Part shown: positions 24,194-32,208 of the stretch, in pieces | Layout of the letters: the number at the start of each line of letters is the position of its first letter | Numbering within the stretch: the stretch's first letter is position 1 | DNA from: PHAA01 sp034927445 | GTDB taxonomy: Bacteria > Bacillota > Syntrophomonadia > Syntrophomonadales > Syntrophomonadaceae | Assembly (NCBI GenBank): GCA_034927445.1 | Contig: JAYFPZ010000007.1 | Location: 186,001 to 250,000 of the forward strand | Direction of reading: 5' to 3' | Length of the DNA stretch: 64,000 nucleotides | The notes under the pieces: model-generated | Database searches by the model: none | What the model was told of the DNA's origin: nothing | The model's input: the letters and a program-made list of their open reading frames with translations, nothing else | Position numbers and translations under genes: made by a program

Positions 24194-25207
24194 CTATTTG
24201 CTTTCTTTAAGCCAGGGCATCATAGCCCGCAGTTCAGCCCCAACTTCTTCAATCAAGTGTTCACGGTTCATCCTTTTCAAAGCATTGAAGCGGGGACGAC
24301 CTACCGTATTCTCCAGCAGCCAATTTTTGGCAAAGGTACCGTCCTGGATGTCAGCTAGAGCTTCCTCCATGGCCCATTGGGCCTCTTCGCCAATGATGTC
24401 CGGACCTTTGGTATAATCTCCCCATTCCGCCGTATCACTGATGGAATAACGCATGAAGCCCATACCGCCTTCATACATAAGATCAACGATTAATTTCAGC
24501 TCGTGGAAACATTCAAAATAGGCTATTTCCGGCTGGTAACCCGCTGCCACCAGGGTTTCAAATCCAGTCTTTACCAGTTGGGTAACTCCGCCGCAGAGTA
24601 CGCATTGTTCGCCAAAGAGGTCGGTTTCAGTCTCTTCTTTAAAGGTGGTCTCTATGACCCCGGCCCGGGTACATCCTATCCCCCGGGCATAAGCCAGTCC
24701 AATTTCATGGGCAGTGCCGGTGGCATCCTGTTGCACCGCAATCAGACCCGGAACTCCGGCTCCCTTTTGATACATCCGGCGCACCAGATGGCCGGGACTT
24801 TTCGGAGCTATCATGAAAACGTCAACAAAATCAGGGGGTACAATCTGTCCGAAATGAATGTTGAAACCGTGGGAGAACCCCAGGGCATTGCCTTTCTTCA
24901 GATAAGGCTTGATCTCGGCATCATATACCTTGGCCTGGATTTCATCGGGCAACAGAATCTGAATAATATCAGCGGCGGCAGCGGCTTCTGCCACGCTCAT
25001 GGGGGTAATCCCAGCTTCAATAACCTTGTTCCATTCATTTTGGGTAAAATCATCGGTGGGCTTTCTTAACCCGACTATAACCTTTACCCCGCTTTCGTGC
25101 AGGTTCTGGGCCTGGGCATGGCCTTGGGAGCCAAAACCCATAACCGCCACCGTCTTACCCTGGAGCAGATCTAAATTTGCATCAGCATCATAGTACATTT
25201 TCGCCAT
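24194..25207 (-). CDS. ilvC: Ketol-acid reductoisomerase
   Basis: 337 residues, class I length. N-terminal MGFGSQGHAQAQNL is the NADPH-binding loop; PKSPGHLVRRMY and GCTRAGVIETTFKEETETDLFGEQ carry the metal-binding acidic residues. Converts acetolactate or acetohydroxybutyrate to the dihydroxy acids. ATG 7 nt after AAAGGAGG; 22 bp after ilvN. Confidence 0.96.
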   Translation of the reverse strand: MAKMYYDADANLDLLQGKTVAVMGFGSQGHAQAQNLHESGVKVIVGLRKPTDDFTQNEWNKVIEAGITPMSVAEAAAAADIIQILLPDEIQAKVYDAEIKPYLKKGNALGFSHGFNIHFGQIVPPDFVDVFMIAPKSPGHLVRRMYQKGAGVPGLIAVQQDATGTAHEIGLAYARGIGCTRAGVIETTFKEETETDLFGEQCVLCGGVTQLVKTGFETLVAAGYQPEIAYFECFHELKLIVDLMYEGGMGFMRYSISDTAEWGDYTKGPDIIGEEAQWAMEEALADIQDGTFAKNWLLENTVGRPRFNALKRMNREHLIEEVGAELRAMMPWLKESK

Positions 25208-25229
25208 TTGTATGTTCCTCCTTTAATAT

Positions 25230-25730
25230 TTATCCTTTTTTAATATCTTCACTGGTACCGCGAACCATGGCCACTTTGCCGGTACGTACCAGTTCAATGA
25301 TTCCAAAGGGCCGGAATGATTCTTCCAGGGCGTCAATCTTGCCCCGGTCGCCGGTGGCCTCCACAATCAAAGAGGTTCTGCCTATATCAACAATGCGCGC
25401 TCTGAATATATCGACCAGTTGAACGATTTCGGACCTAACGTTGTTATCCGCTTTGACCTTGATCAGCACCAATTCTCTATCCACCGAACGATCCTGGGTA
25501 ATGTCAACTACCTTGCAAACATCGACCAGTTTATAGAGCTGCTTGCTCACCTGTTCTATTACTTTATCATCTCCTTCAACCACAATGGTCATTCGGGATA
25601 TCCCCGGATTCTCGGTGGTACCTACCGTCAAACTGTCTATATTGTATCCCCTGCGGCGGAACAGGGTGGTAACCCGGGTGAGAACCCCCGATTTATTTTC
25701 TACCGTAACCGCCAGGGTATGTTTATTCAT
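25230..25730 (-). CDS. ilvN: Acetolactate synthase small (regulatory) subunit
   Basis: 166 residues from ATG 25730, 8 nt after GGGAGG. ACT domain at the start, VENKSGVLTRVTTLFRRRGYNIDSLTVG, then a C-terminal regulatory domain, as in the long bacterial IlvH/IlvN form; binds valine for feedback control of IlvB. The start lies inside the last codons of ilvB (8-nt overlap), giving coupled synthesis. Confidence 0.95.
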   Translation of the reverse strand: MNKHTLAVTVENKSGVLTRVTTLFRRRGYNIDSLTVGTTENPGISRMTIVVEGDDKVIEQVSKQLYKLVDVCKVVDITQDRSVDRELVLIKVKADNNVRSEIVQLVDIFRARIVDIGRTSLIVEATGDRGKIDALEESFRPFGIIELVRTGKVAMVRGTSEDIKKG

Positions 25731-27414
25731 AATCGTCACCTCCCAGCATATTCAGCAAAGACTCTCCAGGGGGTACCATGGGAAATACGTTGGCCTCCCG
25801 TTCCACCCAAAAATCGATCATCACCGGGCGGTCTGCAACCTGCAGCGCTGCCCGCAAGGCCTCTTCAACGTCTTCAGCCCGGGTAACCCTCATGCCTACC
25901 GCACCGTAGGCTTCAGCTAATTTGACGAAATCGGGCTGACTGGACACATCCGTGTTGGAATAACGGCTATTGTAGAACAGGCCCTGCCATTGCCTTACCA
26001 TACCCAGGAATTGATTATTAAGAATACAGATTATTACCGGTATTTTATATTGAAGGGCGGTGGCCATTTCCTGAATATTCATCTGAATGCTGCCATCTCC
26101 GGCAATATCTATGACCGTCATATCCGGGCGGGCTACTTTGGCACCTATGGCGGCGGGCAATCCGAAGCCCATGGTGCCGAGTCCGCCTGAGCTTATAAAT
26201 GTGCGCGGCTCGCGGTATTGATAATACTGGGCGGCCCACATTTGGTTTTGGCCTACCTCGGTAGTAATGATAGCGTTGCCCTGGGTAACATCAAATATCT
26301 TCTCCACCACATGCTGCGGCATTATACGTCCTTCCGAAGCTTTTCCATAGCGAAGGGGAAAATCGTCTTTCCAGCGTGAAATGGTTTGATGCCATTCAGT
26401 CGGTTCCTCCCTGCTCTCTATGCGTGGCAGCAAGGCCTGTAACGCTTCTTTGACATCGCTGACAATGGGAATATTTATATCTACATTCTTGCCGATTTCC
26501 GCAGCATCGATATCGATGTGGATAATAGCCGCCTTGGGTGCAAAATCAGACAGTTTGGCGGTTACCCGGTCATCAAATCTAACCCCGACCGCAATCAAAA
26601 CATCACACTCACCGATGGCATAGTTGGCATAGCGGGTGCCATGCATACCCGGCATCCCCAGCGATAAATGACTCAGCCCCGGGAAGGCTCCAATCCCCAT
26701 CAGCGTAGTAGTTACTGGGATCTTGGCTTTTTCGGCAATTGCTCTTAATTCAGCCGCGGCCTCCGCGTTGATAACTCCCCCGCCGGCATATATGAGCGGC
26801 CTTTCCGCCCGGTTGATCATCTGGGCGGCGGCAACAATCTGCCCGGAGTTAACCCCTTTTACTACGCGATAGCCCCTGATAGCAACGTCTTCATTACGGT
26901 CTTCAAACTCTATGGTCTGGTCCATAACATCTCGCGGCAAGTCCAGCACCACCGGTCCGGGGCGGTTGGTCCGGGCGATATGGAAAGCTTCATGGACAGT
27001 CCTGGCTACATCCTCGGTTTTTTCTATCATATAGCTGTGCTTGGTAATGGGTAAAGTTATACCGATAATATCAGCCTCTTGAAAGGCATCCGTACCAATA
27101 GACTGAGTTCCCACCTGTCCGGTTAAAGCTATTATGGGAACTGAATCCATATAGGCATCGGCAATGCCTGTAACCAAATTTGTAGCCCCCGGTCCTGAAG
27201 TTGCCAGACACACTCCGACCTTACCGGAAGCTCGGGCATAACCTTCCGCAGCATGAGCCGCTCCCTGTTCATGTCGCACCAGGATATGTTTTATGTCTGA
27301 ATCATACAGGGCATCGTAAATAGGCAGGGCCTGGCCTCCCGGATACCCAAAAATAACCTCAACGCCCTCCTTCTTCAGGCAGTGCAGCAAGATTTCGGCT
27401 CCTTTTAACTTCAC
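25723..27414 (-). CDS. ilvB: Acetolactate synthase large (catalytic) subunit
   Basis: 563 residues from GTG 27414, which has CGGAGG at the right 8-nt distance; the ATG and GTG just upstream sit too close to it. ThDP-enzyme order: N-terminal PYR domain with catalytic Glu in VRHEQGAAHAAEGYARASG, middle FAD-binding domain, C-terminal ThDP/Mg domain with GDGSIQMNIQEM...NN. Makes acetolactate for Val/Leu and acetohydroxybutyrate for Ile. First gene of the second transcription unit of the cluster. Confidence 0.95.
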   Translation of the reverse strand: MKLKGAEILLHCLKKEGVEVIFGYPGGQALPIYDALYDSDIKHILVRHEQGAAHAAEGYARASGKVGVCLATSGPGATNLVTGIADAYMDSVPIIALTGQVGTQSIGTDAFQEADIIGITLPITKHSYMIEKTEDVARTVHEAFHIARTNRPGPVVLDLPRDVMDQTIEFEDRNEDVAIRGYRVVKGVNSGQIVAAAQMINRAERPLIYAGGGVINAEAAAELRAIAEKAKIPVTTTLMGIGAFPGLSHLSLGMPGMHGTRYANYAIGECDVLIAVGVRFDDRVTAKLSDFAPKAAIIHIDIDAAEIGKNVDINIPIVSDVKEALQALLPRIESREEPTEWHQTISRWKDDFPLRYGKASEGRIMPQHVVEKIFDVTQGNAIITTEVGQNQMWAAQYYQYREPRTFISSGGLGTMGFGLPAAIGAKVARPDMTVIDIAGDGSIQMNIQEMATALQYKIPVIICILNNQFLGMVRQWQGLFYNSRYSNTDVSSQPDFVKLAEAYGAVGMRVTRAEDVEEALRAALQVADRPVMIDFWVEREANVFPMVPPGESLLNMLGGDDYE

Positions 27415-27660
27415 TCCCATCACCTCCGTAAAATACTAAATATAATTGATTGAGTGTTAATAAAAATAATTGCTTCCATTGTATAATAAACGACGCCTTT
27501 TATTTAACTTTAAAAGGCCCATTTATTCAGTTTAATAAATTGGTTAATTTTTCAAGTATGCTTGAAATAGCGGTTGAGATCCGGATTTTTGGACGCTGCA
27601 CCGGTAAGATAAACAAATGTTAAAAGTAATAACAAGTGTTTGGTAATTTATGTAAATATA

Positions 27661-27686
27661 AAAGCGGGCTTGTGATGGCCCGCTTT
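27661..27686 (-). terminator. Terminator after ilvD
   Basis: AAAGCGGGC (27661-27669) pairs with GCCCGCTTT (27678-27686); on the minus strand it is followed by TTTTATATTT. It separates ilvD from ilvB, so the 276-bp gap must hold an ilvB promoter or allow read-through. A TTTCAAG/CTTGAAA hairpin (about 27551-27568) is the only other structure seen in the gap. Confidence 0.75.
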
Positions 27687-27699
27687 TTCACCGTAAGCA

Positions 27700-29361
27700 T
27701 TATTGCTTGAATATTGCTCCGCTGCTGGCTGACTGAACCATCTCAGCATAACGTTTCATATATCCGGTTTTAATTCGCGGTTCGGGCTTAATCCACCGTT
27801 CTTTTCTTGCAAGCAGGATACTATCCTCGACCAGGAGTTGTAAACTGTTCTCGGGAATATCAATGCTAATCAAATCCCCTTCTTCGACCAGACCGATGAT
27901 TCCACCTGACGCGGCTTCGGGTGATACATGGCCAATTGACGCTCCCCGGGTCGCCCCTGAGAATCTGCCATCGGTAATAAGAGCAACCTCTTTGTCCAAC
28001 CCCATCCCGGCAATAACCGAAGTGGGAGTCAGCATCTCCCTCATCCCCGGTCCCCCCCGGGGGCCTTCGTACCTTATAACCACTACATCCCCGGCTTTGA
28101 TTTGCTGGTTTAATATAGCGGTTACAGCTTCCTCTTCACTATCAAATACCCGGGCCGGTCCTTGATGCCGCATCATCTCCGGATCAACTGCGCCTTTTTT
28201 GACTACTGCGCCTTCCGGGGCCAGGTTGCCAAATAGAACTGCCAGGCCGCCACTGGAGTTGTAGGGATTATCCAGGGGGCGTATGACTTCATGGTTACGC
28301 ACGGGGTTATTGGCAATATTTTCTCCCAGGGTCAAACCGGTTACGGTAAGCACCTCTGTATTAATAAGATTGCCTCGGTTTAGTTCATGGTATATGGCAT
28401 GAACTCCGCCGGCCCGATTCAAGTCCTCCATATGGTGGAAGCCGGCCGGGCTTATTTTACACAAATGAGGAGTACCGGCGCTGACTTCATTGAAAAGGTC
28501 CAAATCGATGTTTACCCCCGCTTCGTTGGCAATTGCCATCAGATGCAGGACCGAGTTGGTGGAACAGCCAATGGCCATATCCATAGTGATGGCATTGCGG
28601 AATGCGGCGGCGGTCATGATAGTACTGGGTTTAATATCCTTCTCCAGCAGTTCCATTATTTTTATGCCCGCACTTTTGGCAAGGCGTATCCGCTCCGAAT
28701 AAACGGCGGGAATGGTGCCGTTGCCGGGCAGTCCCATCCCCAGAGCCTCGGTCAGGCAGTTCATGGAATTGGCGGTGAACATACCTGCACAGGAACCGCA
28801 GGTAGGACAAGCATTATCCTCCAAACCGGTTAGTTCCTCCATGGTAATCTTCCCCCCGGCGGCTGCTCCCACCCCTTCAAAAACCTGAGTAACGCTGACA
28901 TTCTGGTTATTTATCACTCCGGCCAGCATTGGTCCTCCGCTGACGAAGATAGCAGGCAGATTAAGCCGTGCCGCCGCCATCAGCATGCCGGGCACCACTT
29001 TGTCGCAATTGGGGATAAAAACCAGGGCATCAAAGGCATGGGCGGTTGCCATTATTTCAATTGAGTCTGCTATCAGCTCACGGCTGCCCAGTGAATATTT
29101 CATGCCGGTATGGTTCATGGCAATACCGTCACAAACCGCAATGGTTTGAAATTCGAAGGGGGTTCCGCCGGCCAGACGCACTCCGGCCTTAACTGCCTCT
29201 CCTATTTTATCCAGATTGATGTGTCCGGGTACGATGTCGTTAAAAGAATTAACTATGCCTACAAAGGGCCGGGCGATTTCCTGATCGGTTAATCCCAGCG
29301 CCCGAAAAAGTGAGCGGTGGGGTGCTTTTTCCAATCCGTGTTTTACCAGATCGCTTTTCAT
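27700..29361 (-). CDS. ilvD: Dihydroxy-acid dehydratase
   Basis: 553 residues. Fe-S ligands in NCDKVVPGMLMA and CPTCGSCAGMFTANSMN, and the C-terminal GGPGMREMLTPTS block. Dehydrates dihydroxy-isovalerate and -methylvalerate, the step shared by Val, Leu and Ile. It sits alone behind a Leu-type T-box leader and before a terminator. Confidence 0.96.
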   Translation of the reverse strand: MKSDLVKHGLEKAPHRSLFRALGLTDQEIARPFVGIVNSFNDIVPGHINLDKIGEAVKAGVRLAGGTPFEFQTIAVCDGIAMNHTGMKYSLGSRELIADSIEIMATAHAFDALVFIPNCDKVVPGMLMAAARLNLPAIFVSGGPMLAGVINNQNVSVTQVFEGVGAAAGGKITMEELTGLEDNACPTCGSCAGMFTANSMNCLTEALGMGLPGNGTIPAVYSERIRLAKSAGIKIMELLEKDIKPSTIMTAAAFRNAITMDMAIGCSTNSVLHLMAIANEAGVNIDLDLFNEVSAGTPHLCKISPAGFHHMEDLNRAGGVHAIYHELNRGNLINTEVLTVTGLTLGENIANNPVRNHEVIRPLDNPYNSSGGLAVLFGNLAPEGAVVKKGAVDPEMMRHQGPARVFDSEEEAVTAILNQQIKAGDVVVIRYEGPRGGPGMREMLTPTSVIAGMGLDKEVALITDGRFSGATRGASIGHVSPEAASGGIIGLVEEGDLISIDIPENSLQLLVEDSILLARKERWIKPEPRIKTGYMKRYAEMVQSASSGAIFKQ

Positions 29362-29457
29362 AGCATTACTCCTTATGCTTAATAAATTGGTTTTAACTCT
29401 GGCAGAAAATCCGATATTAACAATTAAAATATTAACAATTAAAAATTAAAAATGAAA

Positions 29458-29740
29458 ACAAAAAACCCCTCATCCTCATCAGGGACGAGAGGTATTTTCC
29501 CGCGGTACCACCCTGCTTGTCGCACTCATATATAGGTACGACCTCTTGCAGCACAATGTTAGGGCTGTGCTTACTTGTTAACGGACTTGTACGTCCGGCA
29601 CCACCTAATAAGCCTTGTAAAAATTAAGGCCTTTCAGATAGCAGCTCCAGAACGAGCTCACTACGCAAGATTGACCCCGGTTTCCAGCTGCCCCGGTTCT
29701 CTGTTATCAAAACTTCGCGCAGATTTTTTCCTTCATTGCC
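29458..29740 (-). promoter_or_regulatory. T-box leader (leucine specifier CTC) upstream of ilvD
   Basis: On the minus strand the conserved T-box AGGGTGGTACCGCGG is at 29500-29514, followed by a terminator (CCTC-TCGTCC / GGATGA-GGGG, 29466-29492) with a T-run. Stem I carries the GGCAATGAAGG start, an AGAGA distal loop region and, below the helix closing with CTTGCGTAG, the triplet CTC at 29654-29656 followed by a purine. By position this is the specifier: leucine. Uncharged tRNA-Leu would stabilise the antiterminator and allow ilvD transcription. Accounts for the 437-bp gap. Confidence 0.9.
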
Positions 29741-29760
29741 TATGTAGTATATTTCGGAGT

Positions 29761-29790
29761 AGTATACTTCAACCTCAGGGAATTTGTCAA
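29761..29790 (-). promoter_or_regulatory. Promoter for the ilvD T-box transcript
   Basis: Minus strand TTGACA (29785-29790), 18 nt spacer, TATACT (29761-29766), immediately upstream of stem I. Confidence 0.8.
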
Positions 29791-29798
29791 GCAAATAA

Positions 29799-31805
29799 CT
29801 AATGTTCCCCTTTTTGCGTCAAATCAAGTTTGCGGATATATTCCTTCAGGCCTATTTGCCTTCTTTCTCCCCGCAGCCGGCGCTGCTGCTCTTTTTGTTT
29901 GATTTTTTTGAACATGGTCCAGAGCAGCCGGGTGCCTTCTTCCGTCTGGCAGGCTTCGGAAGGGCTCATACCGCTTAGGGTGGGGAGATGGGAATGATAC
30001 CATTTATTCAGGTACATTTCTTTTAATACCGACTCCAATTGAGGATACAATTTTTTAACATCCCCGGTAAGGATCTCAAATATTCCGCCTTCTCTGATTT
30101 CCAACCCGTCAAATTCCAGGGCATCATACATGTTTTCTTCAAAGCTTTGACGAATCAGGCCGATGTCTTTGTCTCCGAAAGCAGACACGGTCAGCCAATT
30201 GGAACCCAGGACATATTCAGCCATAAACCCGGGATTGTCAGGGCAGTTTTCCAGTTGATAAAATACCTGAAATTGCCCCGGCAAGTCAAATTCCAGGTTC
30301 TTCAGGGCCTTAATCCGCTGCAATACTTCATGGCGGTCCTTGAGGGCATAGCGGGCGGTAATAAAGCGCATCCCATCTTCAAAAGCCATATCATCGCCTT
30401 CATCCAAAAGGATGTCTTCAAACTGCAGATATTGCCCACTCAGATAACTGTAGGCGCTGGTTAGACTCAGCTCATAGTCTCCCCTGGGAATCAGGGGGCT
30501 CTGCTGCTCGGCGGCAAAGAGGCTGTGGAAGTCCTCAAGTATCTCGGGCTGCTGGGCTATTACTACAAATTCATCACCGTTTATGACCAGATCAGCGATT
30601 ACACCGGTCATAAAGGTTACCCCATGATTATAATCATCATCAAAGCATGTAACCCTCATATGCATACCATAAGGCAGCTCTTCAACTTCCCTTATATTGT
30701 CTACCCGGTCCAGGGTTTCAAACAGATCATCTACGTCAACTATTTCGTATACCCGGCAATAAACCTGCACCGCAAAAGGATTGAAGTCGGATCCGGGATC
30801 CAATTTGCGGTTCGCCACCTGATCCATTCCGGATATCAGCCAGTCACCTTCACCATCTTTGGAGATTTGAAAAACATAATCACTTCTGTAAACTTCGCGC
30901 TCATAAAGGGTTATAGAATAGGCTGTCAGTTCGGCACTATTGTGCGACCCCCGCACGCCTTCAACCTGGCCTTCCAAAAGCAAAGCCCCGGGATTCATGG
31001 CCCGATTGATTTGCTGCAGCAAGCTTCCCTGGGAAAGCTTGTTTTCATCCAATATAGAAAATAAGTAGTTAAAATCCTGGTAACGCAGGGCGTGAAAAAA
31101 ACTGTTAACCAGCTGGCGGGGAGCCAGATTGGCTGAGAGCTTGCGTAAAACCGTATTTATGTTAATATTGGCAACCTCCAGCTTTTCTTCCAGATATTTT
31201 TGATAAAGAAATTTGCCCAACGCAGGGCGGCTCATACAACGTATATTGAACTTGTAAGCGTCACTGATCAGCAGACAGCTTTCCGCATAGCCAATCTCCA
31301 CCATATCCGGCTGAAATTCCCGATCGCCATCATACTGCGCCTTGGACATATCATCTACCACAAAAAAGCTGTGCACCCCATCCGTTCCAAAAGCCAGGAA
31401 GAAGCATTCCACATAAAGTCTGCCATCCGTTTTTTGCCACGCTACATCCACGGTCATCCGGCCGGTATGACGGCTGGTACTGGCATAAGATTTATAGAAA
31501 GCGCCCTGGCAAATAGGTAAAGCCGTTTCCAAGCCAGCCAGGTTATATTTAGCCAGAGCTCGATTACATACGTTTTCAAACTCTTTGCCATACTCCATTT
31601 TAATCAGATTAAAAAATCCGACCATGGAACAATCATAAAAAGAAGAAAGTCCTTCGATAACGTCCGGTCTGATATCATAAGGAATTTCTTCAATTATTTC
31701 CAAAATCGAAAGACAGCCTTCACTGGTCTTTATCATCTTGAAAATATCCTGGGCAAGATTTTTCAACATGGCTTTAGGGAAGCAGGCTTTTCTACTATTT
31801 TTCAT
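29799..31805 (-). CDS. Large cytoplasmic protein of unknown function
   Basis: 668 residues, acidic, no signal peptide or membrane segment; ATG after AGGGGAT. No family recognised for the bulk. The C-terminal part, WYHSHLPTLSGMSPSEACQTEEGTRLLWTMFKK (read around residues 605-637), resembles a W-x-x-x-x-L-P-x-L-x-G-x-(S/T)-P-x-E-A motif found at the ends of SEC-C-type and some toxin-antitoxin-related proteins; this is a resemblance only. The final 35 residues are strongly basic. Its stop lies 9 bp before the ilvD promoter. Confidence 0.7.
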   Translation of the reverse strand: MKNSRKACFPKAMLKNLAQDIFKMIKTSEGCLSILEIIEEIPYDIRPDVIEGLSSFYDCSMVGFFNLIKMEYGKEFENVCNRALAKYNLAGLETALPICQGAFYKSYASTSRHTGRMTVDVAWQKTDGRLYVECFFLAFGTDGVHSFFVVDDMSKAQYDGDREFQPDMVEIGYAESCLLISDAYKFNIRCMSRPALGKFLYQKYLEEKLEVANININTVLRKLSANLAPRQLVNSFFHALRYQDFNYLFSILDENKLSQGSLLQQINRAMNPGALLLEGQVEGVRGSHNSAELTAYSITLYEREVYRSDYVFQISKDGEGDWLISGMDQVANRKLDPGSDFNPFAVQVYCRVYEIVDVDDLFETLDRVDNIREVEELPYGMHMRVTCFDDDYNHGVTFMTGVIADLVINGDEFVVIAQQPEILEDFHSLFAAEQQSPLIPRGDYELSLTSAYSYLSGQYLQFEDILLDEGDDMAFEDGMRFITARYALKDRHEVLQRIKALKNLEFDLPGQFQVFYQLENCPDNPGFMAEYVLGSNWLTVSAFGDKDIGLIRQSFEENMYDALEFDGLEIREGGIFEILTGDVKKLYPQLESVLKEMYLNKWYHSHLPTLSGMSPSEACQTEEGTRLLWTMFKKIKQKEQQRRLRGERRQIGLKEYIRKLDLTQKGEH

Positions 31806-31981
31806 ATTTATCCCCTATAAGAATTGCATATTTATTTCTTTTCATTTAATTTAACACTTCAACCCGGGAATGGCAAATTGTCTATTAAAGCAGTGACCAT
31901 ATACCGTAAAAACTGAAACATTTAACCAGCTATAAATATTAAACTAACGACAAAAGATAAGGCAAAGGAGGGATAAATAAA

Positions 31982-32125
31982 ATGAGACGACATCGAGTGA
32001 TAGACAACCGGAAATTCAATTTTGGTTCCATGGCCATACCAGTAGCATTCATTAATGGTCTGTTTTTCGGTGGGCTGGCCCTGCGGAAAATCAGGCAGCA
32101 TTGGGAAGGCGGACCCATGGATTAG
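31982..32125 (+). CDS. Small protein, 47 residues, with a hydrophobic centre
   Basis: ATG at 31982, 9 nt after AAAGGAGGG; ends TAG at 32123-32125. The N-terminus is basic (MRRHRVIDNRKFN), followed by a hydrophobic stretch IPVAFINGLFFGGLAL with two Gly pairs, then a polar tail. Likely a single-pass membrane peptide. Terminator 25 bp downstream. Good translation signals make it a real gene; function unknown. Confidence 0.65.
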   Translation: MRRHRVIDNRKFNFGSMAIPVAFINGLFFGGLALRKIRQHWEGGPMD

Positions 32126-32149
32126 CCGCCCCCTCCTTTCATCATATTA

Positions 32150-32180
32150 AAGAGGGATAGTCACGAATACTATCCCTCTT
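32150..32180. terminator. Bidirectional terminator
   Basis: AAGAGGGATAGT (32150-32161) pairs with ACTATCCCTCTT (32169-32180); lies between the convergent small protein gene and the beta-propeller gene. Confidence 0.85.
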
Positions 32181-32208
32181 GATTCATTTATCGTTAATTT
32201 TTATTTCT

